From Glandiceps talaboti (Eukaryota; Hemichordata; Enteropneusta; Spengelidae): a DNA stretch of 64,000 nt. Of this stretch, positions 1 through 11,342 are shown piece by piece. Both the position numbers and the translations under genes were made by a program. Below the pieces are notes generated by a model. It did not search any database. It was not told the DNA's origin and saw only the letters and a list, made by a program, of their open reading frames with translations. The stretch is from assembly GCF_964340395.1 (NCBI RefSeq), contig NC_135566.1, positions 3,054,501-3,118,500 of the forward strand. Reading direction: 5' to 3'. How positions within the stretch are numbered: position 1 is the first letter of the stretch; each line of letters begins with the position of its first letter.

Positions 1-144
1 GCATATTTTGTAAGATTAGTATTTCTGTACCATATACCTCTGTAATTGGTACCAGTATGATGTGGCAAACAGACACTGACATACATATTGCAGTGAATGA
101 TTATTAAGAGAATTTCATATTTTATGTTTTTGTTATCATGACAG

Positions 145-3100
145 ATTGCTATGGTATTTGCTGTCAGTGGCTTCTCACCTCTCTATGGTGCTATGGTTCC
201 ATATCTAGATAAACTAGAATTACATGAACATTGTTATTTCAAAGGACCAATGGGTTGCCATGGTGAAGCAATACAAATCTTTATTGACATCAGTAAGTAA
301 TTTACACAATTATCCTTGTATGTATTTTAATGCGAGTCAGTGAGTCAATGAGAGTGAGTCAGTGAGTCGGTGAGTGGATGGGTATGTTCATTTGATGTGG
401 TACAGACAAAACTGAGTGAGTTAAATGAGTGGGTGAAGGTAGGATGGAGAAATTGATATTGGTTGGTTGGTTGGTTGATTGATTGGCTTTCCATTGTATT
501 ATTCTAGTTCGTGAACATATTCATACTCTCACGTCTGATGGCACCATAGTTGTGATGGGACTGTATGTGGGTGATGAAGCAAGATGGAGTGTAGATGATG
601 TGAATAAGAAAACCCACTCACTGGAGATAGAAGTTGCTAATGCAATAGAAAATAAAAAGCCTGTGTACTTAAAAGTAAGTATTCAATAATCAGTATTAGA
701 TTAACAATCTGAAATCACATCTTGACTTCACATCCCTGCAGAAGACCTGATGACTCAGATTGAATGCTGGGAATTATCCAAGTATTTTGGTGCAGTTCAA
801 AGTTTAAATTTATTTGTAACAATTCACCTGTACAGATGAGTCTTCATCATAATCTGAAATGATAATGTCGACATGTCCAGGGGTAAACAAATCATTTTGT
901 GAACTGGTGGTCCCCGGACCAGTGCCTTAAAAAATCCAGTGGTCCTGCTAAAAGAATTAGTGGTCCCAGGTCCCACTAAATGTGAAACATTAAATCTTAC
1001 CTATCAATCTGTATATATTCAGATGACTTTTTAACATAGTTATTAACAGTAAGGTACTGGTCCAACGGACCAGACAAGGTAAAATTTATGTGGTCCGCCC
1101 AAAGAAATTGCTAGTACCGGATGCAGGACCAGTGGATTTGTTCACCCCTGATGTCTTACTCCATTTTGTGTTAGTTGTGTTTGTCATATACAATATAGGT
1201 GACCCCTAAAGTCTGATAGATTTTACTCAGCTTGGCCTCAAATAATGTTAATCCCTGGACTGTGTCATGTTATAAATTTGATAAGTAAACCTTAAAAAGT
1301 CTGATAACCATGAAATAAATGATGTTACTGTGAGGAAGCAAGGAAGAAAAGGATATTATGAAACATCGTTTAGTCTGATCATAGACAGTGCAGAACTGTC
1401 TATATGGTCTGATGGAGGAATAGATATGATGATTTGTCTGATGCTATCATTTACCATGATCAGTCAACTAGCAACTTTAAGTATGAAGTGAGTACATTAC
1501 AAGGACCACACAGTAGGCTTATGATTAAAGCATTTGAAATGCTAGATATGAATGGTATGGATAAGTGTGGCACCCAGTGGAAATTCTCTACTTGGCTGTT
1601 ACAGGTTGTAGTGTACTGAAGACTAGCTGGGCTAGGCCATAGACCCTGCACCAACGTTGGTGGAGGGTCTATGGTGGAGGGTCTGTGGCTAGGCTGACTT
1701 TTGTATGTGATGAAAACTGAGTTGCAATTATTTCTTTCAGATGTACAGAAATGATTGGATGGAGATATCTTTATGTCATCAAATGTTTATTTTGTGTGTG
1801 TAAAGTATTGGAATTGTAACTATTTCTTTTAGATGTACAGACCTATTGGTTGGAGATATCTATGTGTCATCAAACATTTATTACTACACTATGTGGAGAA
1901 TGCTGAAGATGAGTTAGTATATATTGACAATCATCATTATTGATATTTCAATCACAAATTACAGTGTGAAGTTTTGTGAAATGCTTTCATGTCTATTTGG
2001 TCTGACAATGTACTTATTTATTTGTCTATTGTGCTAAGAAAATATTCCATCTGAAAATACTTTCGATCTTGATTTTGTGCGAGACTTCAGTAGCTATGTA
2101 TGCAATCTATGACTTGTCATTTCCCACCCCTTACCCCCACCCCCACCCCACTCTTCTATGAAGACATCAAATCTTGTATTAGTCCACAATAATTATTGAA
2201 TTTTACATATCACAATTCTGTACGCTTTGTTCCTGTTACCTACATTTAGTGTGTTTTGTATGGTCACCATTATTTACATGATTACTCACATTATTATTAT
2301 TGTTATTATCATCCATAGTTATCGTATCTTCTATGAGGCCAATCCTGCCAGCTTGTACCAGAATATTCTCTTCTCCCATGAGAAAGTAAGTCTATATACT
2401 ACTCTCACATCAAAAATAGTTTATATAATATATATTTGTGAAATGAAAGACTGGAGATGAGAAATTTTACACTGCTTCTGTGAAGATGTATGTATTTTAA
2501 TTGTATTTGATATATATCAACGATAATTCATTACTTGATAGTTAGAAATTTCAACCAGTAATAACTGTATACACATGTAAGTTGGCTTATTTTTAAGTAA
2601 ACTGCAATTTTGAAATTAATACAACAGTAATGAACCAATATACCAAAAAACACAAATGTAGCAAAAGCATGTGATATAGAAGTAGAAGATGAATGGAAAG
2701 TTGACCAGAACAGATAAAACAATTCCTAAATTGACTATTGAGAATTAAAAAATAGAGAAAAGCATGTCCCAACAGGAAAACATTCAAATTAGTTTTTTTC
2801 AGATTCAGACCGTTGGGCTGGATGGTTATAAGTTGAACAATTCAATATATTTCTCTCCTGGTTCATGTTAATGTTAGTCAATACAGTATGCTGTAAACCT
2901 GGAAATTTTCGCTAAAGACTTATTTTCGCAAATTTCGCTAGAAAACAGAAATGCAAAAATTAAATAGTGACTATAATGCCTTCTTGTACATGAAAACAAT
3001 ATACCAGTCTCATAACTCGTACAAATTAGTGTTTAAGAACTAAATGAAAACTGTAAAATCACAAAATTTTCTAGTAGGGAAAATATCAAGGTTTACTGTA

Positions 3101-4244
3101 TTTGACTTATCAACTTGACGTTGTGATGTTTTTATCACAGGCTGCCTTCCATTTCCAACAAGGTGGTCCAGAAGACCGATATAATCCTTACAGTGGTGGT
3201 AATTTGAAAACTACCAACATTTACATCAAGGGTCAAGTAGAGGATGCCATCCATAAACAAGATTATCTAAGTGTCTTCCGCTGGATACTAACAAGGTCAT
3301 TAATCAATAAGGTATGGCCAACTCATATCAGTGTTTTGGTTATCAGACATCTACATCAGAAGTCATAGTGTCAAAGTTATGTTTTCAGCTGAACGTCATC
3401 ATCCCTCACAAACTATAATTATGATTTATTCCCTGTCCCTAGCTACACAGTCATCTAGTCTTGTAGTAAAACCTCAGATCTAATTTTGGAACGTTGGTTA
3501 ATAAAGCCAAAAGGTGATGACAATATACTTGTCCAGGTGCAGTTAGCATTCCTCAACAGCCCTGTTATCGCTATGCAAACTTGAGGGTCTATCAACTAGA
3601 CTACACAGTTGTCAATGCAAGCTGATTTTGTATTGGTATATTCAATTCTGGTCCTTCGCAACACAATACTTATCGACCGTGTAGTTTGTTAGCTCCCAAT
3701 AGTCGTATACTTGGCTGGCTATTATCTATTTACTTTGATCCCCATAGCAACACTGTTACCTAGAAATACCACTACATGTACCTCACTGCTTGTGTAATTA
3801 CTTCTAATCACCATAGCAACACTGTTAATAACATTAATACATGATCCTAGCTTACAACTGGTGTATTACTTCTAATCCCCATAGCAACACTGTTACCTAG
3901 TAACACCAATACATGAACCTAGCTTACAACTGGTGTATTACTTCTAATCCCCATAGCAACACTGTTACCTAGCTGACTGCTGGAGAATGATGCATAGCAC
4001 AGCCAACCAGATTGAGTACTTGATAGCATTGAATAAAAGTATGCAAGACCTGATTATCTATGATCTAGAGAGTGACAGTGTAATAGCAGCAGCCATGAAA
4101 TTAAGGAGAAATCCACCACCTCCACCACCACCTAATACGAAGAAGAAAGTAGTACAACCTAGAACTGTAACACCACCACCAGAAGAAAAAGTGAGTAGTG
4201 TCAAGCTTTCTGATCAATCAATCAATCAATCAATCAATTGATTG

Positions 4245-4286
<42 letters not shown>

Positions 4287-4302
4287 TAATCAACCAACCA
4301 AT

Positions 4303-4350
<48 letters not shown>

Positions 4351-5980
4351 TTTATAAATGCCAAACTCAAGAATACTTCTATCACAGTATCAGTGGTACA
4401 GATATATGAAATAAAATTTCATGAAAACATGACAGACCAGATATATTTGTTCAAAGAAGAAAATCATGTTAATGAGATTGGATTACAAATGTTCAAATTT
4501 GAGCAGTTTTAAAGAAATGTCAGAAGAAATAAGAAATACCACCTTTATAGTAAATAGCTGAATCATTGAAATGATGTCACTGAACCTGTTTAGTTTACAA
4601 TGGTCAAAATATCATATAATTGGCATGAACCAGATATAGTAGACCCATGAAAATTGTGTACGTATCACCACAGATTAGGACCATGCTATTGTTCAGTTAC
4701 TATTTTAGGGTGTATCACTTTCCAGGTTTTCATGATAAAGGGAACAAAGATGGGGGCTGACTTTATCTTAGCTGCATTGCATGAGTAGGTGATTTTAAAG
4801 AAAATTAATTTTCACCAATCACCAACATCTCTTCAGTAGTGTTTTAAAATTGGCTCTAAAAGGATCCTACTGTACACAGGGGCAAGGAATTCTGGGAAAC
4901 AAACAGAGTTAGGAGCTTCACACCTCAACTATTGCCCATACAATGCTGATAATAATCCCACAGTCCTTTGCATCTGAGCATGCTCAGTCTTGATTGCAAA
5001 GTGTCAGTTCTTTTGTTCAGATGATAATTCTAGTACAATCTTATCTTTTCTGTCCAGGCTGCATTAAAGATGAGTGTACTTGGTAGAATGGCTACAGCAT
5101 ACAGACAGAAACTAGACATAGTGTTGAAGTCAGGATGTAGCTTTGCACCCCGGGCTTTACCAGACTACATCAAAACTAAACTGAAGGCACTCACAGAAAG
5201 AGACCAAGAAACAACAGAACTTTTCCTATCTGTGGATTATGGGGTATGTACAATTATTATAAAAATAATACAAATCACTATGTCTTGCCTGCTTTATATT
5301 AGTTGCTCACTATCAAAGTATCATTATACTTAGTAATACATAGCACTTGTTTTAAAAAGAATAGCAGTCATGCAATAAAATGTAACGTCATGACACATTT
5401 TGTTTTGTTAACTCCAAATACATTCTCATCCATCAAACTGTCCAAACAGTAGTGGCTTTTCAGTCCAAGTAACGAACAAAGCCCACGCTGATCATGTTTT
5501 GGCCAAAAATGTGTATATCATGTATAAATATCAACTATCTGTAACAATGCATGCATTCCCCAAGACATTCTCACATCCACACATACCAAATTTATTACCA
5601 AAATCACCAGCTGTTCATTATTGTCATGGATTTTCATAGAGGAATTGCTGCATTGCTTACTGTATGCATTCAAGTTTGACAATAACCCCCACAAAGTTAG
5701 GGGGCCTTTTATACCCCTATCTCACCTATAAGAATTAACACTTTACTTCTTATGAATTTGTTATTTTCAGACTATACCAGTACTTGAAGAAATCAATGAT
5801 TTGATGGGGCCTCTACTACAAGCTACAGCCTATGACATATACCTAGCATGTCCTGATATACAGAACCTAGTAACAGCTATCAAAGCAGAGGTCTATGAAA
5901 GAGTTGCACTGGAGTCTAGTCGTAGCTATGATATACATAGACCAAGCTATGATGAAACATCAGAACCTCTAGATTTCTAA
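145..5980 (+). CDS. Unrecognised multi-exon gene, 3' part (nine exons, 467 codons, open at 5' end)
   Basis: Nine exons join in one frame to a TAA stop at 5978-5980: 145-292, 508-674, 1464-1604, 1833-1912, 2319-2385, 3141-3311, 3957-4190, 5058-5243 and 5771-5980. Each has an AG acceptor and GT donor and phases agree throughout. The gene continues upstream of the window, so its start is not visible. The protein is mostly soluble-looking: a beta-rich N-terminal part (KLELHEHCYFKGPMGCHGEA), a helical middle (NIYIKGQVEDAIHKQDYLSV), a helical stretch (TANQIEYLIALNKSMQDLI), a seven-proline run followed by a basic stretch (KKKVVQPR), and an acidic C-terminus ending EPLDF. I recognise no named domain and give no function. 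Two exon starts are less certain: 1464 has a weak pyrimidine tract, and 3957 lies inside a tandem repeat; the nearer AG at 3972 would cause an immediate stop. Confidence 0.8.
870..1155. mobile_element. Inverted-repeat (MITE-like) element in intron 2 of gene 1
   Basis: The left end (GACATGTCCAGGGGTAAAC, from about 870) returns in reverse complement at the right end (about 1135-1155), and the arms continue inward with GGTCC/GGACC-rich blocks that also pair. There is no coding capacity. The structure fits a short non-autonomous DNA transposon or foldback element. Target-site duplications are not clear. Confidence 0.55.
1637..1674. repeat. 38-bp near-perfect palindrome (CCATAGACCCT... family)
   Basis: The two halves are reverse complements apart from one mismatched pair, centred on AACGTT. 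A similar hairpin lies at 29395-29426, and single half-sites (GTGGAGGGTCTATG) occur at 1674, imperfectly, and exactly at 27189 and 60915. This looks like a dispersed hairpin repeat or terminal repeats of a small element. Confidence 0.6.
1720..1795 (+). pseudogene. Duplicated, frameshifted copy of exon 4 start with its 3' splice site
   Basis: A pyrimidine tract plus CAG followed by ATGTACAGA at 1741 repeats the acceptor and start of the true exon at 1833. Over about 50 bases both copies continue with matching sequence (GGAGATATCT, GTCATCAAA), but the upstream copy carries one extra base and runs into TAA. It is best read as a decayed tandem copy rather than an alternative exon. Confidence 0.7.
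3742..3980 (+). repeat. Tandem repeat of about 70 bp ending in the acceptor of exon 7
   Basis: CCATAGCAACACTGTTA recurs at 3742, 3811, 3879 and 3951, spacing 69, 68 and 72 bases. Units share TTCTAAT followed by CCCCATAG, which looks like a branch-point-like sequence plus an acceptor. The last unit supplies the in-frame acceptor of the exon beginning at 3957. Confidence 0.75.
4211..4348. repeat. (ATCA)n microsatellite
   Basis: About 135 bases of ATCA/TCAA repeats with a short inverted turn (ATCAATTGATTGATC) near 4235, lying just inside the intron after the exon ending at 4190. Confidence 0.95.
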
Positions 5981-6022
5981 ATCTATCGGTGTTTCAAACC
6001 AAAATCTATAAATTGTATAATT
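5981..6022. other. Start of intergenic DNA and 3' UTR of gene 1
   Basis: The 3' UTR begins here. No AATAAA lies close to the stop. The first AATAAA-type signals are near 7080-7095, beyond two inserted elements, so the true poly(A) site cannot be placed. Confidence 0.4.
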
Positions 6023-6264
6023 AATCCTCTTTCTCTCAACTAGTAATTACTTTAATAGTATAGCTAATCTGTGCAAAAGTTCAGTCTAAGTTAATGGATT
6101 TAACTTCGTTTGCACCAAGATTTTAATTAGCTCACCAAAGGTTTCGCCAGGTATCCACCATGGCTTTTGCAAGATAATTAAGTTTCGGTGCAATATGAAG
6201 TTGAATCTATTAACTTTAGTAATTACATGTTTACAAACAATACCCCTTGGGAGAAAGAGAATCC
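6023..6264. mobile_element. Inverted-repeat (MITE-like) element, family D, long copy
   Basis: The left arm (AATCCTCTTTCTC, then TAATTACT and GTTAATGGATTTAACTTC) pairs with the right arm (GAAGTTGAATCTATTAAC, AGTAATTAC, GAGAAAGAGAATCC). The arms are imperfect but span nearly the whole 240 bases. A short relative with the same ends is at 17553-17620. Confidence 0.65.
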
Positions 6265-6493
6265 AATCCTTGTAAAATATCAAATTTTATGATTATATCT
6301 GTATGAAATGTCAATTTAAAGAAGATGCTTTAGAACTTACATATCATATTTCTAAAACTACCACAGTTGAGATCAAAAACTGTGAAACTAGGATATGTTA
6401 CATTTTTTTATATCCAAATCACTGAATTTTGTATATAACAATATATTATAGCAAGGAATGGTTCTATTGTCTATTGGTGATTACATCATGGTG

Positions 6494-6685
6494 AACACAT
6501 ATTGCCCGGCCATGAGGGCTATAGCACCCGTTTATTACACCTGAGGGACTGTGAGTTACCAGAATCACGTGCTATTTCCCGAGGCCAAAGGCCGAGAGAA
6601 ATAGCACATGATTCTGGTAACTCACAGTCACGAGGGGGTAATGAACGGGTGCTATAGCCCGAATATAGGCCAGGCAATATGTGTT
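6494..6685. mobile_element. Large palindromic foldback element, family A
   Basis: Two arms of about 92 bases are reverse complements of each other with few mismatches: 6494-6587 (AACACATATTGCC ... GGGCTATAGCACCCG ... GAGTTACCAGAATCA) and 6593-6685. Only a short loop separates them. No ORF. A further palindrome (TATTTCCCTAGGGAAATA) follows at about 6803-6820 and may belong to the same insertion. A relative with the same outer sequence is at 44202-44310. Confidence 0.75.
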
Positions 6686-7479
6686 TTATAATATACATCA
6701 TGCTGTGAACTTGCGGTGGCAGACGACATCATCAGAAGCTGCTATTTTGACCTGCTGTGAACGCGTGGTGGTCACGTGACCATGTAAAAGTTGATGGAAC
6801 TATTTCCCTAGGGAAATAGTCATTCTATTTTCCTATCACGTGACTGATTCTAGCGAATCATGGCACAGCATTATCACTAGGTATATTATAGTACTGTATA
6901 TATTTCATCTTTAATTGAACTTAAAGATTTATTTTTGATCATGTTAGTTTTCTTATAAATCAGACATTTGATCTTACATGTATATTTTTGCTAGGGTAAA
7001 CCCTTATAATGATCATTTTAACATATCGCTGTAAAAGATTGTATTTTAGATTTAAATGTCATCATAACTAAATATTTGTATCAATAAATATTTGTATCAA
7101 ACTAGTGGTTGCCACTACCTTGTTGATTCTGTATGTAACTGTATATATATTGTACATGTAACTTTTGCTGAGATTCTGTTTGTGATATCATCACATAACC
7201 ATCCAGAAATATTTTGAGGGGATTAAGCTCCTTTTCTTCACTGGATCATTATATATATGTAGAGAGAATGATTGAGGCAATTAATGTGAAAGAGTACAAA
7301 TATGTAAATATACTAGTATGTACCAATAACCATGGTAGTATGCAATCTGATTAAAATCTGATATGGTGAAAGCGGCTAGATGTCTTTATTTACCTCTATT
7401 TGCATCATGTTGTGTTGTTTGTTTTGTTCTGGATGATCATCGCTATGCTGGTATTCCATGATTTTGGAAATACATTAGA

Positions 7480-7962
7480 GCTACATACAATATTTTATAA
7501 TTTATAGATTGGCTTCCTTAAGTGAGATTGACCATATTTTATCATTTCATTGCAAATCTTGTCTTCCACTGTAGCTTTGTTGTTTTTTAGGGTTTTAATA
7601 GTTTGTTTTATTTCATGGCTTGATATTGGGTTATCAAGTTCATGTTTTAATGTTGGGTCTAACCTTGTTCTAAATTTGTAACATCAGAATTATTATTTGT
7701 AAGGATTCCATCCAGAATTATTTGGATTTAGTAGTTCTTTGTAGTAGTTGTACCACTCACAAGGTTCTATAAGGTCACAACTTGCTATACTGAAAGAGTC
7801 GTCGTTCAAGTTTTTTTTTGTTTTTTTTCAAAAAATCTGATGTGTCATCTGATGTGTAAATTTCAATCTCAGCTAGTTGTTTCTGTCCTTTTTAGTAATT
7901 TTTTCATTTTGGAGAACATCTCTCTAATTAATGAATTATTTGGCTCATTTTGAATTAATTTG
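7480..7962 (-). pseudogene. Decayed LINE reverse-transcriptase fragment (antisense)
   Basis: The reverse strand reads, across several frames, as the N-terminal part of a non-LTR reverse transcriptase: EWYNYYKELLNPNN followed downstream by HEIKQTIKTLKNNKATVEDK and ICNEMIKYGQSHL, the usual run-up of such enzymes (I..tIk.LKnnKa..eD.i.nEmiK). Stops and frameshifts interrupt it, and the catalytic YxDD part is absent. It ends sharply at 7962, where a dispersed direct repeat begins. Confidence 0.7.
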
Positions 7963-8190
7963 ACTGCGTTATCAGCTCTTTCTAAAAAAAAACAGCAACA
8001 AAAAGTATTAAAAAAACAGAGTTCTCTCAAGAAAATTGTACAACTGATACTACGGTAGTACTATTCAATGTGTGAGTGTGATTTGCTGGCAGAGGTTATC
8101 GGTAAGAAATCCCTGATGTTTGGAAAACACAATTGACATACTCACAATTGATATTAGCTTTATATTAGTACAACGTAAGTCAAAATTATG
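7962..8190. repeat. Dispersed direct repeat F, copy 1
   Basis: About 225 bases beginning GACTGCGTTATCAGC and including GAAATCCCTGATGTTTGGAA and ACACAATTGACATACTCACA. The same segment, shortened in the middle, recurs at 11153-11342 in the same orientation. No coding capacity seen. It looks like an interspersed repeat or a partial segmental duplication. Confidence 0.75.
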
Positions 8191-8399
8191 ATTTTGGAAA
8201 TTGAAAAACAAACCGACAACAGTCAGTATCCCTCCTGTCAAAGAGGGCGCTGTTCATTACTGTCACTGATCGGACTATATAGTCGCATGTGCTCAGTTGT
8301 TGCTGGTATCAGCGTGTCAACATTCACGTTAGTCTGGATGTGGTCCCTAGTGGAGGTGTAAATCGTAACGATACCGTATAGGAACTAGACTACATTCAA

Positions 8400-8500
8400 G
8401 TGTAATCAATCAATCAATCAGTTTTAATATAGAGTGCCAGTTTCCACTACGATGTAAAAGTTCACAAGTACTGTACAGTTTACACAAGGCTGTACAAGTT
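8400..8500 (-). repeat. Possible 3' tail of an antisense retroelement
   Basis: (AATC)n at about 8404-8420, followed by sequence that in reverse ends in TTAAAACTGATTGATTGATT, the usual look of a LINE/SINE tail. The body is not identifiable. Confidence 0.3.
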
Positions 8501-9169
8501 TAACAACTACAAAACATAAACAAGTTGTTTTACTGGACTTGTTTGTTAAAATAACGGATAATGAGATTACTTTTCACTGGGAACCTTTCATATTTTTTTT
8601 TTTGGTATTCTAGTGCAAAACAAAGAGAGGGAGAGGGATGAATGTGCCCTACCAATGTCAAATTCAAAAACGCTCTAAAACGCACATTTATAACAATATA
8701 CTACCTCAGAACAAGAGGGCAACATGACTAACCGATGGAAAATCCCACTTTATTCACCTTTCAATTTATTTAGGACTGCCAGGGAAAGTAGTCTGCAGAT
8801 AGACTAGTATAAAGTAAATCTTGTCCTAATAAAAAATAAAATAATATAATGATATGTGGACACTCCCCAACCGCCATTAATGTAAAGAAACGTAGATTTA
8901 AATCATTTCTTGTACATGTTCTTTTTCTGACAGACCATGGAAGTAGACAGACTATACGAAAGTTTTACTTTGCGATATGGAAAAGCCAATTGAATGTTTC
9001 CCGGGAATGTTTCCACTCTGGCATTCAATTACTCACATACATCTAGCATATAGTAAATCCTATATATATCAAAATCGCTTCAATAAGCTTTGAAAGGTAA
9101 AGATGGAACTAAAGTACCCGTTTCAGATTAAATCACATCGAAACGTTCAAGTTTGCCAGCCCTGTCAAC

Positions 9170-9184
9170 AGCGCCCTCTAGAGG
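9170..9184 (-). promoter_or_regulatory. CTCF-like binding motif
   Basis: On the reverse strand CCTCTAGAGGGCGCT matches the bilaterian CTCF core CCASYAGRKGGCRSY at 14 of 15 positions. A weaker core (AGAGGGCGCT) lies in the opposite, convergent orientation at 8242-8251. Both sit in the intergenic stretch between genes 1 and 2. Binding is inferred from the motif only. Confidence 0.35.
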
Positions 9185-11152
9185 AAAACTATGCGGGGTC
9201 AAAATTTGCATAATTCATGTGACCTCTAAAGCTTCAGACAGCAACAGGTAACGGTGGACGCTGTGAGTGACTCAATGAGATATTTGTAAGTTATTTTGAG
9301 TTTCTTAGACGAAAGATTCTTTTACAAATGTATTCGTACCTTTTTGTAGATACAGGGCCTTTGGAACAGAACAGATCATCGAATAATAGACGTCATCGTG
9401 TTGTGTTTTGACTTCAACGAATCCGTGTGTAATGTTTTGTATGTGTACATTGTAAGTGTAACCAGAGGCTCTGTACAATAATAATGTTATGGTTGCAGGT
9501 GTAATTTTCCTTCAAAATGTGTTATTTTCAATCAAGTTCGTAAAAGAAGTTGCCCACAACGATAAGTATATAATTGTGATGGTATATTCTAACTCATAAT
9601 TGAGATAGTGTCAATGTCAAAATGGATGCAGTCACAGTGATGTGGAATAGTTATTAAAGTTTATGTAGAAACTAAAATATTAAAAATATTACCCTTAGCT
9701 TAATAGTGACTACAGGAAATGTTTTATGAATGAATTTTTGATATCATATGATAATGACTGGGCTATTTTTGTACAGTTTTATTATACCAATGGAAGGAAT
9801 ACCAGATAATTGACTGAAACATTAGAAATTGATACAATACTAATAGTGTTAATGAGAATGTGAAATGATATAAAATGTATTATTGTGATAGATTGCACAC
9901 TTTTTAGACCACTGTATCAAAGATCTCACTTTTTAGACCACTGTATCAAAGATCTCAGTTTATTGTCAGAATATTATTTTGCATTATGGATTGTGACAGA
10001 CAGATTTATAGTTGAAGCCGTTGCATAGTTCATGGAAGTACAATAACATGTATAACCCACATGGAAGTATAACCCACGATCTAGAAAATGTTGGTGTTTG
10101 TATATGTGTGTACTGTAATCCTGTAATTAAAACAGTTTAAACAGTTCTAGTCAAAGAGCAGAACACTGAACAGAATGTACAGTACTGATGATTTAATCAA
10201 TCAATCTTTATTGCATAACAACATGTCTTAGCAAGCATGGTGAAGCATATAAAAATAACATACAGAAATAAAGTGATGACTGTGACCATGGTGGTCTCCC
10301 CTGATACATCTAGTGTACCACCATGTTATGACCATGCTCCTACCTCCATGCTTTTATTGTGCATCTACTAGCCGTAACTGGGGTGTTATTTTATTGATCA
10401 GACAACCACCAATGTATAATTCATTTACAATTGTTAGAATACCAATAATTGGACATTGTACATGTCAACTATTGGTCTATTTTATAAGTAGTGTAGTAAA
10501 TGGCAATCATGTTTCATTGGGGCACTGATTTTTGGGTGTGGTCCCAACATTCAATGTGATTGGATATATTGCAAAATATGTGTACTACGTACTGCACAAT
10601 ATGGGATTAAAGACTGTGAAGGGTGTATGATATCATTATATCTGACAAAAATGTTTTTTAAAATGTCCCAGTTACAGCTAGTGGAGCTAGCTTAAAAATT
10701 AGTGAAGAATAGAACAGAATATTGTATAACTGGTTCTGTATGGTTGGTTCATTGGACTCTTTCCAATTGTATCTATATTGTATATTGGCATCAGTCAGTG
10801 CTATGCTTAGTATATTTGAATGTACCATGCTTTGATTTACTGATGTTCAACTATTTGAATGGCCATACCATGCACTGCTTTTCACAATCAGATACCAAAC
10901 ATTACCATTGAGGTATGCCATGCTAAGGACACATTAGTAACTGAGTATGCTTGGCTTCAGATTATGTGAACAATTGGTGGCCAAACATTGCCATTGGGCT
11001 GTGTATTGCTTTGAAAAACAACAATGATCAAGTGACCCCAATGGTATTTAATTCACCAAGGTGAAAGCAGATCATGTTGTTTGTTATATTAGTAACACTG
11101 TAACATTAGAATGACTGCATTGTAAAGTACTGTATGTTGTGTGAGGAAATAA
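9185..11152. other. Intergenic DNA, mostly featureless
   Basis: AT-rich DNA with a 29-bp tandem duplication at 9899-9956 (ACTTTTTAGACCACTGTATC twice) and an antisense retroelement-like tail (AATCAATCAATC) near 10196-10215. Several short ORFs here lack protein-like composition and I do not call them. The promoter and any 5' UTR exons of gene 2 may lie here or downstream, but I could not locate them. Confidence 0.5.
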
Positions 11153-11342
11153 GACTGCGTTATCAGCGCTTTCTAAAAAAAAATTTAAAGAAAATTATAC
11201 AACTGATATGGTAGTACTAATCAATGTGTGAGTGTGATTTGTGGCTATCGGTAAGAAATCCCTGATGTTTGGAAAACACAATTGACATACTCACATTCCA
11301 CAATTATATCAGCTTAGTACAACTGCAAGTCAAAGTTAAACT
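11153..11342. repeat. Dispersed direct repeat F, copy 2
   Basis: It matches 7962-8190 from GACTGCGTTATCAGC through GAAATCCCTGATGTTTGGAA to CAAGTCAAA, with an internal deletion of about 35 bases. Same orientation, 3.2 kb apart. Confidence 0.75.
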
